Assembly: GCA_031271815.1 (NCBI GenBank)
Contig: JAISVA010000005.1
Span: 62,001 to 126,000 of the forward strand
Source: Prevotellaceae bacterium
GTDB taxonomy: Bacteria; Bacteroidota; Bacteroidia; Bacteroidales; Paludibacteraceae
Direction: 5' to 3'
DNA: 64,000 nucleotides
Shown here in pieces: positions 26,402-35,828 of this stretch (its first letter is position 1; each line of letters opens with the position of its first letter). The position numbers and the translations under genes are program-made. Under the pieces are notes generated by a model. The model saw nothing but the letters and a program-made list of their open reading frames with translations. It made no database searches and was not told the origin of the DNA.

Positions 26402-27421
26402 ATGAATAATATATTTGTATACTGCGAGATAGAAGACGGCATCATCGGAGACGTAAGTTTGGAATTGCTTACCAAAGGTCGTTCCCTCGCAAATAAATTG
26501 AACTGCAAGTTAGAAGCCGTAGTTATCGGTGCGAATTTGAAAGGAATCGAATCACAAGTATTTCCTTACGGAGTAGATGTGCTTCACGTTGCCGACGATG
26601 CGAGACTGTACCCATACACTTCGCTTCCGCACACCTCTATTTTGATTAACCTTTTCAAACAGGAAAAGCCGCAAATCGCCCTGATGGGAGCAACCAGCAT
26701 CGGTCGCGACCTTGGTCCCCGCGTTTCTTCCGCCCTGTTCAGCGGTTTGACTGCCGACTGTACCTCACTCGAAATCGGCGACCACGAAGATAAAAAAGAG
26801 GGAAAATCGTATAAGGATCTTCTCTATCAAATTCGTCCGGCATTCGGCGGAAATATTGTGGCAACCATCATTAATCCCGACCAGCGTCCGCAAATGGCAA
26901 CCGTTCGTGAGGGAGTGATGAAAAAAGAGATACTGGACGCCAATTATAAAGGCGAAATCAAGCAAATTGATGTAAAGAAATTTGTTAACAATACCGATTT
27001 TGTAGTGGAAGTGATTGAGCGGCACATGGAAAAATCCAAAGTCAACCTCAAAGGCGCCTCCATTATCGTTGCCGGAGGTTATGGTATGGGATCGAAGGAA
27101 AACTTCCAGATGCTGTATGATTTGGCAAGCGTTATCGGTGCGGAAGTAGGTGCATCCCGTGCGGCAGTGGACGGCGGTTTTGCCGAACACGAACGCCAAA
27201 TCGGGCAAACCGGCGTAACCGTTCGTCCGAAACTGTACATTGCCTGCGGTATTTCCGGGCAAATCCAGCACATCGCAGGTATGCAGGAAAGTTCGGTGAT
27301 CATTGCCATCAACACAGATCCTAACGCGCCGATCAATACCATTGCCGATTATGTCATTACCGGAAGTGTAGAGGAAGTTGTTCCGAAATTGATTAAGTAT
27401 TATAAGAAAAACAGTAAGTAA
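26402..27421 (+). CDS. etfA: Electron transfer flavoprotein, alpha subunit
   Basis: 339-aa partner of etfB. The C-terminal FAD-binding domain shows GGYGMGSKENFQML, SRAAVDGGFAEHERQIGQTG and ACGISGQIQHIAGM, followed by INTDPNAPI, the standard FAD-contact motifs. The N-terminal half is the ETF alpha/beta sandwich. It is tightly linked to etfB (4-bp gap), and a perfect 11-bp hairpin follows its stop codon. Confidence 0.96.
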   Translation: MNNIFVYCEIEDGIIGDVSLELLTKGRSLANKLNCKLEAVVIGANLKGIESQVFPYGVDVLHVADDARLYPYTSLPHTSILINLFKQEKPQIALMGATSIGRDLGPRVSSALFSGLTADCTSLEIGDHEDKKEGKSYKDLLYQIRPAFGGNIVATIINPDQRPQMATVREGVMKKEILDANYKGEIKQIDVKKFVNNTDFVVEVIERHMEKSKVNLKGASIIVAGGYGMGSKENFQMLYDLASVIGAEVGASRAAVDGGFAEHERQIGQTGVTVRPKLYIACGISGQIQHIAGMQESSVIIAINTDPNAPINTIADYVITGSVEEVVPKLIKYYKKNSK

Positions 27422-27426
27422 ATTGC

Positions 27427-27451
27427 ATGCGGTCGCAAACTGCGACCGCAT
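27427..27451 (+). terminator. Perfect intercistronic hairpin
   Basis: ATGCGGTCGCA, loop AAC, TGCGACCGCAT: an 11-bp G/C-rich stem 5 bp after the etfA stop. There is no T run, so it is more likely an mRNA stability or processing element than a full terminator. Confidence 0.5.
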
Positions 27452-27474
27452 ACGATTCCTCTAAAAATAGTAAA

Positions 27475-28023
27475 ATGATTAAAGCAATAATTTCAACACT
27501 TCTTTTTGTCATAAGCTGTAACGTTCTTTCTGCGCAAACTTTCGAAGTGCCTAAGGATTATCAACTGATTACTAAAGAAGATTACGCTCCTTATGAACAG
27601 GATATTGTAAAATGCGTCGATTGGCTAATTGCTACCCCTATTGATAAAGAGCAGGAAAAAAGACAGGAAGCTTCCGCATTTTTTATCAAATGGGTGAGCG
27701 GAAGTCCTACTGTCCATGTTCTTATTGACGGGAATATTGTTAGTTTTATGGATGAAAAAACACCGGAATTTCTTTTAGTTTTTATGGGAGGTTGGGTGAA
27801 AAATACCATTGAAACAGGCAATTACAAAAATACGGTAGCAAAAGCGGAAGAAGATGCGGACGGAGTCATAGCCGGAAATATGGCAGGAATTGAAGCAGTT
27901 ATCAGCTTTTATAATAACAACAAAAAGTTGTTGTCTAAAAATAAAAGTATAGAGAATTACATCAAATTACAAAAGAAAGGGAAATTGAAAAGCTATATTG
28001 AAGAGAATATAGCTAAGAAATAA
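27475..28023 (+). CDS. Small exported protein inserted in the etf-acd operon
   Basis: 182 aa, function unknown. The signal peptide MIKAIISTLLFVISCNVLSAQ is likely cleaved after SAQ; the internal Cys lies before the end of the signal, so it is probably not a lipoprotein. The mature domain is helical, with conserved-looking WLIATPID, FFIKWVSGSPTV and LLVFMGGWVK segments. It sits between etfA and the acyl-CoA dehydrogenase on the same strand. An exported protein inside a cytoplasmic electron-transfer operon is unexpected, and a functional link is unproven. The ATG at 27475 is chosen for the signal peptide. Confidence 0.8.
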   Translation: MIKAIISTLLFVISCNVLSAQTFEVPKDYQLITKEDYAPYEQDIVKCVDWLIATPIDKEQEKRQEASAFFIKWVSGSPTVHVLIDGNIVSFMDEKTPEFLLVFMGGWVKNTIETGNYKNTVAKAEEDADGVIAGNMAGIEAVISFYNNNKKLLSKNKSIENYIKLQKKGKLKSYIEENIAKK

Positions 28024-28050
28024 ACGTTAAAAAATAAAAAACAAAATAAT

Positions 28051-29757
28051 ATGGCTAATTTTTATAAAGATAACGCCGGATTGAGATTTCAGTTCTCTCA
28101 TCCTTTGATGAAGAAAATCGTTGATCTGAAAGAGCGTAATTACGCTGAAAAAGACAAATATGACTACGCCGCTCTCGATTTTGAAGATGCGATTGACAAT
28201 TACGACAAAGTATTGGAAATCATCGGCGAAATCTGTGGCGACATCATTGCGCCGAATGCCGAATCGGTTGACCACGACGGTCCGACAGTAGTAAACAACC
28301 GCGTGGTTTACGCCCGCGGAACACAGGAAAACCACGATGCGCTTACCCAAGCCGGTCTTTACGGAATGTCTCTCCCGCGCGAATACGGCGGTTTGAACTT
28401 CTCAATGGTGCCTTACGTAATGGCTGCCGAAATCGTTTCACGTGCAGATGCCGGATTTGCCAACATCTGGGGATTGCAGGATTGTGCCGAAACTATCCAC
28501 GAATTCGGCTCCAAAGAGATCAAAGAAGAATACCTGCCGCGCATCAACAAAGGCGAAACCTGCTCAATGGACTTGACCGAGCCCGATGCCGGTTCCGACT
28601 TGCAAGCCGTGATGCTAAAAGCAACTTATAACGAAGCCGACGGCTGGTGGTACCTGAACGGCGTGAAACGTTTCATCACAAACGGAGACGCCGAAATCAA
28701 GTTAGTGTTGGCTCGTTCGGAAGAAGGAACTACCGATGGTCGCGGATTATCCTATTTCGTTTGCGATAACCACAAGGACGGTGCAATCAAAGTGCGCCGT
28801 ATTGAAAATAAGCTGGGAATCAAAGGCTCTCCAACCTGCGAACTGGTATTCACCAATGCCAAGGCAAAATTGGTAGGAAACCGCCGTATGGGATTGATTA
28901 AATATGTGATGTCGTTGATGAATGGAGCTCGTTTGGGTGTTGGCGCTCAGTCGGTTGGATTGTCACAGGCTACCTATGACGAAGCGTTGGCTTATGCAAA
29001 AGACCGACGTCAATTCGGGAAAGCGATTATCGAATTTCCGGCTGTTTACGAAATGCTCTCAATCATCAAGGCAAAATTGGAAGCTTCGCGCGCTTTGTTG
29101 TACGAAACTACCCGTTTTGTGGATATTTACAAAGTATATGAATCAATCGCCGAAGAACGTGCACTTGAAAAAGAGGAAAAAGCAGAAGGAAAAGAATATC
29201 AACGTCTTGCAGATGCCTATACGCCGCTATTAAAAATGTTTGCCAGCGAATACGCCAATCAAAATGCTTACGACTGCATTCAGGTACACGGCGGTTCAGG
29301 ATTTATGAAAGATTATACATGCGAGCGTTTATACCGTGATGCACGCATTTTGACCATTTATGAAGGAACATCCCAATTGCAAACCGTAGCGGCTATTCGC
29401 CACGTCACCACCGGCACTTACCTGAAACAAATCGAAGAGTACGAGCAAGCGGAAATCGCCTCCGAGTACATCGGATTGCGCGACAGGCTGAAAGCAATGA
29501 CCGGGCAATATGCTGCAGCAGTTAATACTGTTGCCGAATTAAAAGACAACGAAGCATTGGATTTTCTGGCTCGCCGCCTTGTCGAAATGGCAGGTCACAT
29601 CATTATGGGTTACTTGCTGATTATGGACGCATCGCGCGATGAGCAATTCCGCGAATCAGCCAATGTGTATGTTCAATTCGGACAGGCCGAAGTTGAAAAG
29701 CACGCGAAATATATTGCTGAATTCGAGAAGGATAACTTGGCGTATTTTAGAAAATAA
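28051..29757 (+). CDS. Acyl-CoA dehydrogenase family protein
   Basis: 568-aa flavoprotein that introduces the alpha-beta double bond in acyl-CoA and passes electrons to ETF, whose genes lie just upstream. The FAD contact is seen in MDLTEPDAGSDLQAV and the substrate region in RFITNGDAE. The catalytic Glu is residue 438 in ILTIYEGTSQLQ. It is longer than the usual 380-residue enzymes and carries a C-terminal extension, like the large ACAD group of anaerobic Bacteroidota. The chain-length preference is unknown. Last gene of the operon, followed by a clear terminator. Confidence 0.92.
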   Translation: MANFYKDNAGLRFQFSHPLMKKIVDLKERNYAEKDKYDYAALDFEDAIDNYDKVLEIIGEICGDIIAPNAESVDHDGPTVVNNRVVYARGTQENHDALTQAGLYGMSLPREYGGLNFSMVPYVMAAEIVSRADAGFANIWGLQDCAETIHEFGSKEIKEEYLPRINKGETCSMDLTEPDAGSDLQAVMLKATYNEADGWWYLNGVKRFITNGDAEIKLVLARSEEGTTDGRGLSYFVCDNHKDGAIKVRRIENKLGIKGSPTCELVFTNAKAKLVGNRRMGLIKYVMSLMNGARLGVGAQSVGLSQATYDEALAYAKDRRQFGKAIIEFPAVYEMLSIIKAKLEASRALLYETTRFVDIYKVYESIAEERALEKEEKAEGKEYQRLADAYTPLLKMFASEYANQNAYDCIQVHGGSGFMKDYTCERLYRDARILTIYEGTSQLQTVAAIRHVTTGTYLKQIEEYEQAEIASEYIGLRDRLKAMTGQYAAAVNTVAELKDNEALDFLARRLVEMAGHIIMGYLLIMDASRDEQFRESANVYVQFGQAEVEKHAKYIAEFEKDNLAYFRK

Positions 29758-29774
29758 CATATCGACGTTAAATT

Positions 29775-29813
29775 AAAAATCCCTGCATTGGTAACGATGT
29801 GGGGATTTTTTTT
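29775..29813 (+). terminator. Terminator of the etf operon
   Basis: AAAAATCCC pairs with GGGATTTTT (29775-29783 with 29802-29810), and TGCAT/GTGTA-like pairs extend the stem. A T run follows. The T run overlaps the -7 box TATCTTTG of the next gene. Confidence 0.85.
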
Positions 29814-29820
29814 ATCTTTG
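29788..29820 (+). promoter_or_regulatory. Candidate promoter of the glycan cluster
   Basis: TATCTTTG at 29813-29820 with TTG at 29788-29790, a 22-nt spacer (at the long end). It lies 28 bp before the ATG at 29848. The -33 element would be within the terminator loop of the preceding operon. Confidence 0.5.
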
Positions 29821-29847
29821 TATCAATATTTAAAATACTCATAAAAA

Positions 29848-30483
29848 ATGCAAGTAGCTACCGCACACTATGATTTTTTGAACTATATTGATTTGAATAG
29901 ATGGAACTCTTGCTATCATCAAATTACGGAAACACTGGCACTCAATCCACAATCCGTACTTATAGTGGGAAAAGGGGATAAAGTTGTGGAAACGATTTTG
30001 TCGAAACAGAATTTGAATGTTACTACCTTCGATTTTGACGAGACATTACAACCTGATATCTTGGGAGATGTTACAAATATCCGGAAAATATTGGAAAATT
30101 CGATTCAAAAAAGAGGAGGAAAATTTGACGTCCTTCTTTGCTGTCAGGTATTGGAGCATGTGCCGTATGAGAATTTTGAAAATATTTTGCAGCAATTGCA
30201 ATCCATTGCTAAAAATGTGATACTCTCCATTCCGTATAGTTCCGTCAAATATTACCTTCATATGAGGTTGCCGATTGTGAAAGAGATTAAAATGCAATTT
30301 TGTATTCATAAGTTTTGGAGCAGGCATAAATTTGATGGTCAGCATTTTTGGGAAATCGGATTTGCCGGTTATCCCAAACGCAGAATCATAAAAGATATTA
30401 AGAAGTTTTTTCACATCAAAAAGCAGTTTCTGGCAGAGAATAACCCGTATCATCTGTTTTTTGTTTTACAGTTTAAAATATAA
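29848..30483 (+). CDS. Class I SAM-dependent methyltransferase
   Basis: 211 aa. The SAM-binding strand and loop are SVLIVGKGDKVVETIL, an acidic end of strand 2 is TTFDFDETLQPDILGDV, and the post-motif region is FDVLLCCQVLEHVPYENF, the methyltransferase type 11 hallmark. Its position at the head of a glycosyltransferase run suggests methylation of a surface glycan or its precursor; this is inference. It is 2 bp before the next methyltransferase gene. Confidence 0.85.
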   Translation: MQVATAHYDFLNYIDLNRWNSCYHQITETLALNPQSVLIVGKGDKVVETILSKQNLNVTTFDFDETLQPDILGDVTNIRKILENSIQKRGGKFDVLLCCQVLEHVPYENFENILQQLQSIAKNVILSIPYSSVKYYLHMRLPIVKEIKMQFCIHKFWSRHKFDGQHFWEIGFAGYPKRRIIKDIKKFFHIKKQFLAENNPYHLFFVLQFKI

Positions 30484-30485
30484 AA

Positions 30486-31211
30486 ATGAATTTAGGAATA
30501 AGAAGAAATTTGCGGCGTTGGATACTCAAAGGCAACAACGTTTATTGTCCGTGTTGCAAGCAATCCTTCGCCACTTTTTTGCCGGCGGGAAAGCCCATCA
30601 GATTGAATGCTTCCTGTCCATTTTGCGGTACGGTAGAACGTCACCGGCTGATTTGGTTGTTTTTGGAGCAGAATCCGGAAAAATTATTACAAGTTAAATT
30701 ACTGCATATTGCACCCGAACCCCCTTTTTTTGACAGCTTTAAAAATCGGAGGGATATACATTATTTCCCTGCCGACAAATTTATGAAGGGACATAAATAT
30801 CCAAGTGGAACCAAGCATGTAGATGTTATGTCGATAAATTATCCCGATAATTATTTCAATGCAGTTATATGTAACCATGTTTTGGAACACGTGTCCAACG
30901 ACAAACAGGCGATGAAAGAATTTTTTCGCGTACTAAAGCCCGGAAGTTGGGCAATTTTGCAGGTGCCAATTGCCTATACGAATGCAGAAACGTTTGAAGA
31001 CAGCAACATTACCACACCCGAAGACCGCGAGAAGTATTATGGACAAAACGACCATCTGCGCCTTTTCGGAAGAGATTATCCCGAACGCTTGCGCGAAGCC
31101 GGCTTTGATGTAGATTGCATTGATTTTGTAAATGCATTTTCGATGGAAGACAGGCTTCGATATGGGTTGGACGAAAAGGACGGAATCATTTATTTATGTA
31201 AGAAAAATTGA
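30486..31211 (+). CDS. Methyltransferase with N-terminal zinc-ribbon
   Basis: 241 aa. Residues about 14-50 contain CPCCKQSFATFL and then CPFCGTVERHRLIWLFL, two CxxC pairs that should bind zinc. The rest is a class I methyltransferase with DVMSINYPDNYFNAVICNHV, LEHVSNDKQAMKEFFRVLKPG and a C-terminal FGRDYPERLREAGF. This architecture recurs in Bacteroidota polysaccharide loci. The target is unknown; a sugar hydroxyl in a surface polymer is plausible. It is packed between another methyltransferase (2-bp gap) and a glycosyltransferase (2-bp gap). Confidence 0.85.
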   Translation: MNLGIRRNLRRWILKGNNVYCPCCKQSFATFLPAGKPIRLNASCPFCGTVERHRLIWLFLEQNPEKLLQVKLLHIAPEPPFFDSFKNRRDIHYFPADKFMKGHKYPSGTKHVDVMSINYPDNYFNAVICNHVLEHVSNDKQAMKEFFRVLKPGSWAILQVPIAYTNAETFEDSNITTPEDREKYYGQNDHLRLFGRDYPERLREAGFDVDCIDFVNAFSMEDRLRYGLDEKDGIIYLCKKN

Positions 31212-31213
31212 AA

Positions 31214-32197
31214 ATGTCGGTTAGTGTAATCATACCTGTATACAAAGTCGAAAAGTATATTGAGCGTTGTGCTGAATCTCTTTTTGCTCAAACACTTACG
31301 GAAAATGTAGAGTTTGTGTTTGTAGATGATGCCACTCCGGACAATAGCATACCATTGCTGAAAGCGGTTTTAGCTCGTTATCCGCACAGGCAATCTCAGG
31401 TGAAAATCATTCCACATGAGCAAAATAGAGGAAATGCTGCAGCGCGAAACACCGGACTTAGTCATACTGAGGGAGACTACATCATCCAGATTGACGGCGA
31501 TGATTGGATTGAAGCAGATATGTTGGAGAGTATGTACCGTCTTGCCATAGAAAAAAAAGCAGATATGGTATGTTGTAATTGCGTTGAGGAATTTGGCAAT
31601 AAAAGACGGACAGTAGAGTTTCCGGCAATCATTTCTCCGGAAGAAATGATTGCTCAAATGCCGTCTAATCTGTTATACTCTTCTTTGTGGAACAAGCTGA
31701 TAAAACGTTCGCTCTATTCGGAACATAATATTAAATGCTTTGAAAATATCAATAATTGGGTTGATATAGGGCTAATAATCAGACTTTGTTTTTTTACACG
31801 GACGATCGAAATCATCCAGAAAGCATTTTATCACTATAATAGGGAAAACGAGAATTCTGTTTCCAAGAAACCCAATTCGCGCCGAATAGAAGATATGATC
31901 TATTGCTCGTTGGAAATAAACCGTTTTTTTGTCAAAAATGGAGCAGACAAAAAGTATAACCTTACATTGAAATACATTTCATATCTGGCTAAGGACAGGT
32001 TGCTGTATGATAAATCCGTAAGAGATTACCGGCGCTGGAAAGCTTTGTTTCCCGAAACACACGCACATATTTGGCAATTTTCTCAGTTGTCACTCTTTAA
32101 AAAAATTACATTCAGTCTTGCTGCGTGTGGATACAATCGATTAGCAATCAATCTGCTAAATATCAGAGCGGCTGTTGGTGGAAAATTTAATATTTAA
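31214..32197 (+). CDS. Glycosyltransferase family 2
   Basis: 327-aa GT-A fold enzyme. The N-terminus MSVSVIIPVYKVEKYIERC and the DDATPDNS segment bind the nucleotide sugar, and the DxD-type metal site is in IIQIDGDDWIEADM. The C-terminal half is helical and less conserved. The ATG at 31214 is preferred to the in-frame TTG two codons upstream. The donor and acceptor sugars cannot be predicted. Member of the glycan operon. Confidence 0.93.
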   Translation: MSVSVIIPVYKVEKYIERCAESLFAQTLTENVEFVFVDDATPDNSIPLLKAVLARYPHRQSQVKIIPHEQNRGNAAARNTGLSHTEGDYIIQIDGDDWIEADMLESMYRLAIEKKADMVCCNCVEEFGNKRRTVEFPAIISPEEMIAQMPSNLLYSSLWNKLIKRSLYSEHNIKCFENINNWVDIGLIIRLCFFTRTIEIIQKAFYHYNRENENSVSKKPNSRRIEDMIYCSLEINRFFVKNGADKKYNLTLKYISYLAKDRLLYDKSVRDYRRWKALFPETHAHIWQFSQLSLFKKITFSLAACGYNRLAINLLNIRAAVGGKFNI

Positions 32198-32204
32198 TCC
32201 GGCT

Positions 32205-33227
32205 ATGTCAAAAGTTCTAATCATAGGCAGCAATTACTTTACTTTCAATGAAAGTGTTAAACGGGCATTTGAAAACTTGGGCTGGGTAACTCACGTTGAG
32301 GGTTATGATACTCCTATTCATCCTTTTAATAGAATGATGAAATGGCGGCGTAAATTTTCGTTAAACAGGCAGAAGCTTCAACAGGAACAGGATACGAAAT
32401 TTAACCGCTATATAGTTGATGTTTTCAAGCACGAGCAACCCGATTTGGTTTTTATTCTCAACGGCGACATTCTGTTTCCCGAAACACTTGATTTTTTTCG
32501 TACTGCCTCAAAAGTAGCACTTTGGATGTATGACACGTTGGCGCGCTATCCCCGGTCAAGGGAGCATATCGGGCATACGGACGCTTTTTTCTGCTACGAA
32601 ATGAATGACGTAGAAAATTATCACAAACAGGGGAAAACTGCCTATTTTCTGCCGCAGGCTTGCGACGAGAAGGAATATTATCCTCTAAAAGAGAGAAAAG
32701 ATATTGATATCCTTTTTGTTGGCGTTTTATATGGTTACAATAAGCGGATTAAATTACTGAAAGCCGTAACAGAAAAATTCCCGGATAAAAAAATATTGAT
32801 TGCAGGAAAATATAAACCGATTGAAAAAAATCCGTTCAAATGGCTTTTCCGCGAAAAGAGACATATATTTACCAATGAAAACATAGCGCCCGAAGAGGTA
32901 AATCAATTATACAATCGTGCTAAGACCGTTTTGAATATTCATCACGAAACCCAACAATGCGGTGCAAACCCGAAAGTATTTGAAATTAGTGGCGCCGGTG
33001 CATACCAGATTTGTGATGCCAATCAATTTATCGAACAATTATTTCCAAACAGTGAAATCGGATTGTATCGTAATGAAAAAGAATTGATTGACAACATTGA
33101 TTATGCCTTGAAGCACGATGTATCGGAAAAAGCTCTACAAGCGATGCAAATCGTTTTGAACAATCATACTTTCTATCACAGAATAAAATATGTGCTTGAT
33201 ATTATCTATAATAACGTTACAAAATGA
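32205..33227 (+). CDS. CgeB-like glycosyltransferase
   Basis: 340-aa GT-B protein like the CgeB/DUF3880 group. The N-terminal half has VLIIGSNYFTFNESVKRAF and PDLVFILNGDILFPETLD. The C-terminal half has the nucleotide-sugar motif QCGANPKVFEISGAGAYQIC, the usual Asn-Pro-x-Val-Phe-Glu pattern of this family. The start is taken at MSKVLIIGSN (32205), 7 bp after the GT2 stop. Its 3' end overlaps the next gene by 4 bp (ATGA type), indicating coupled translation. Confidence 0.87.
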   Translation: MSKVLIIGSNYFTFNESVKRAFENLGWVTHVEGYDTPIHPFNRMMKWRRKFSLNRQKLQQEQDTKFNRYIVDVFKHEQPDLVFILNGDILFPETLDFFRTASKVALWMYDTLARYPRSREHIGHTDAFFCYEMNDVENYHKQGKTAYFLPQACDEKEYYPLKERKDIDILFVGVLYGYNKRIKLLKAVTEKFPDKKILIAGKYKPIEKNPFKWLFREKRHIFTNENIAPEEVNQLYNRAKTVLNIHHETQQCGANPKVFEISGAGAYQICDANQFIEQLFPNSEIGLYRNEKELIDNIDYALKHDVSEKALQAMQIVLNNHTFYHRIKYVLDIIYNNVTK

Positions 33228-34312
33228 AGATACTTTTCATCAGATATAAAAAACCGGGGAAAATCCTGGAAGGCGGCGAACAGGTTTCTCAAAAAAATTA
33301 CGATGCCTTTGCTCGCTTGTTGGGACAGGAGAATGTTACTCCGTATTACATCCACGACGAAAACTCCAAAAGTATATTCCATTATATCGTTGCTGTTTTT
33401 TACTTCTTTTTCAACTATTTTTTTGGATTGACAAAAAAACGAGCCGGCGAGATTGTGAAGCTTGCGTCCGGATACGATATTGTTTTTATTGACCGGAGTG
33501 TCTTTGGAATCTTGACTAAACATCTGAAAGAGAATAACTACAAAGGGAAAATAATCACTTTTTTTCATAATGTGGAAAAAATATATTTTGCCGATAAAAT
33601 TTCAATGCTTGCTCCGTGGCGTTTTTTGATTTTACATTGTGCCGATAAAAACGACGAATATGCTTGTCGGTATTCGGATAAAATCATCGCTTTAAATGAA
33701 CGCGATGCCGGGGAAATCGAAAAAAGATACCATCGAATTCCGGATTTATTAATCCCTGTTTCCTTCAAGGATGTTTACAAACAGGATGCCTATCCGCACG
33801 AAAAGACTTCCGTCCCGTTGAAATGCTTGTTCATCGGATCTTATTTTCCTGCTAATTCGGAGGGTATAAAATGGTTTATTCAGGAAGTTTTTCCTTTTGT
33901 CGATGTGCATTTGCAGATAGTTGGTAAAGGAATGAATCTGTTAAAAAAGGATTTAAACATCCCGCAAAATGCAGAATTGATAGCAGATGTTCCCGATTTG
34001 AAGCCGTATTTTGAAACTGCCGACGTCGTTATTTTGCCCATATTCAAAGGAAGCGGAATGAAAGTGAAAACCTGTGAAGCATTGATGTATGGGAAAAATA
34101 TCATAGGGACAACCGAAGCTTTTGAAGGTTACGAAGTAGATTATGATCTTGTGGGCGGTCGTTGCAATACAAAAAATGATTTTATTGAAAAAATACAACA
34201 ATTCATTTCTTTTCCTCGACCTCGTTTTAATGCCTATTCCCGTAAAATGTTTTTGGAAAAATATTCGGAACAATCGGTGGAGATTAAATTTAGAAACTTA
34301 ATTGAATTCTAA
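33224..34312 (+). CDS. Glycosyltransferase family 4
   Basis: 362-aa GT-B enzyme. The acceptor-side N-terminal domain includes HNVEKIYFADKI. The donor-side C-terminal domain shows LKCLFIGSYFPANSEGIKWF, DVHLQIVGKGMNLL and the nucleotide-sugar site FKGSGMKVKTCEALMYGKN, whose Glu should contact the donor. It overlaps the CgeB-like gene by 4 bp. The 3' end overlaps the oppositely oriented flippase gene by 4 bp, so the cluster ends here on the plus strand. Confidence 0.9.
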   Translation: MKILFIRYKKPGKILEGGEQVSQKNYDAFARLLGQENVTPYYIHDENSKSIFHYIVAVFYFFFNYFFGLTKKRAGEIVKLASGYDIVFIDRSVFGILTKHLKENNYKGKIITFFHNVEKIYFADKISMLAPWRFLILHCADKNDEYACRYSDKIIALNERDAGEIEKRYHRIPDLLIPVSFKDVYKQDAYPHEKTSVPLKCLFIGSYFPANSEGIKWFIQEVFPFVDVHLQIVGKGMNLLKKDLNIPQNAELIADVPDLKPYFETADVVILPIFKGSGMKVKTCEALMYGKNIIGTTEAFEGYEVDYDLVGGRCNTKNDFIEKIQQFISFPRPRFNAYSRKMFLEKYSEQSVEIKFRNLIEF

Positions 34313-35742
34313 ATCCTACGCTTTTTCCATAGTTCGAGCACATCCTTCAATACTTGCGAACCCAGTATTTTGAGCGAAAAGAAGTAAAAGCCCGCAGCAG
34401 CGACCATTTGCAGTATGACAGTCGGATAAAGTCCGAAAGATAATAAACCAACGCATTTGATAATCAGAAACATGATTACTGAAATTGCTGCATATGGAAA
34501 AATGTCTTTCGCTTGCTGTAAAACTTTATATCCGATTTTTTTTTGCACATAAATCGCATCTGCCATATATGAAACGACACTTGCCAGTGAGTAACCGGTT
34601 AATATCATTTCGATGCTTGAAGAAAACAGTAGGAGGAAGATAATACACAGCATATTTCGGAACAGCTCCAGACGGAAATAGATTTTTGAATAACCTTTAA
34701 CTGCTAAAATATTCAGATTCAACACATATAACGGAAATACGACAGCAGAGACGACTAAAATCTTAAAATAAGGTACGGCAGGCAGCCACTTTTCCGTCAA
34801 CACAATCACCACCAAATTTTCAAGCATGCTGAACAGCATAATCATAACCGGAAAAATCAAAAAGGCCGTAACCCTTATTATTTTACGAAAATAGGTTAGC
34901 TGGCGTTCCCTGTTATTGTTTAATTGAGACAGTACCGGATATGAAACACCTGTTATGGCAGAACTGATAACGTTGCTTGGTATTTGTTGAAATTTATTTG
35001 CCTGGAAGTAATATCCCAAATCTTCGGCGCTATACCTTTTTCCGATTATTACATTATATACATTCTTTACAATCGCATTTAATAAGGAAGTAATCAAAAG
35101 AAAAAAGCTGAAAGAAAATACTTCCCGAATGATACTGAAATTGGGTTTCGAAATCGTCCACCGGCTAAATATCCACAGCAACCCCACGCGAACAATGTGT
35201 TGCGTCACTTGTTGCCAGGCCAGCGCCCAATATTCATATCCAAGGAATACCAGCAAAATAGTTACCACAGCGGATACAACGGCTGAGCTGATATTGGCGA
35301 TGGATATTTGCTTGAATGACAGCGAAATTGTCAGAAGGATATTCGGAACTATTCCAAACGAATTAGCAAGAACAGACAGAAAAAGAAAGCGGGAAAGATT
35401 ACATAATTCGGGCATTTCAAAATAATCCGCAATTAGAGGAGCGCACAAAAACAAAGCGGCATAGAACAATACGGACAAAGTCACATTCACAAAAAAGACA
35501 GCGGAATATTCCGCTTTTTTATTCCCTTTCCGCCGTACCATTGCCGAAGTGAAACCGCTTTCGGTCAGAATGGTACTCAGTAACGTAAATATGCTTAACG
35601 CGCCTATTAGTCCGAAATCTCTCGGCGAAAGCATTCGCGCCGTAAAGATCCCGACAAAAAGAGCCAAAATTTGAAATCCAACCTTGTCCGTCATATTCCA
35701 AATGAGAGAACTGATTGTATTTTTCTTTAATGAATCCGACAT
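34309..35742 (-). CDS. Polysaccharide flippase (Wzx/MOP superfamily)
   Basis: 477-aa multi-pass membrane protein with 12-14 hydrophobic segments. The N-terminus MSDSLKKNTISSLIWNMTDKVGFQ and then RMLSPRDFGLIGAL, plus the internal GKRYSAEDLGYYFQANKFQQIP, are typical of WzxC-like lipopolysaccharide exporters. It should flip undecaprenyl-linked glycan across the inner membrane. It is encoded opposite to the adjacent glycosyltransferases, convergent with one (4-bp overlap) and divergent from the YfhO gene (86 bp apart). Confidence 0.9.
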   Translation of the reverse strand: MSDSLKKNTISSLIWNMTDKVGFQILALFVGIFTARMLSPRDFGLIGALSIFTLLSTILTESGFTSAMVRRKGNKKAEYSAVFFVNVTLSVLFYAALFLCAPLIADYFEMPELCNLSRFLFLSVLANSFGIVPNILLTISLSFKQISIANISSAVVSAVVTILLVFLGYEYWALAWQQVTQHIVRVGLLWIFSRWTISKPNFSIIREVFSFSFFLLITSLLNAIVKNVYNVIIGKRYSAEDLGYYFQANKFQQIPSNVISSAITGVSYPVLSQLNNNRERQLTYFRKIIRVTAFLIFPVMIMLFSMLENLVVIVLTEKWLPAVPYFKILVVSAVVFPLYVLNLNILAVKGYSKIYFRLELFRNMLCIIFLLLFSSSIEMILTGYSLASVVSYMADAIYVQKKIGYKVLQQAKDIFPYAAISVIMFLIIKCVGLLSFGLYPTVILQMVAAAGFYFFSLKILGSQVLKDVLELWKKRRI

Positions 35743-35828
35743 GCTGCAAAAATAAAAAATATAGTTCAGACTTATTTTGTTTCGCCATTTTTATTTATAA
35801 TTTTGCGAATATTAATTATTTTGATTTT

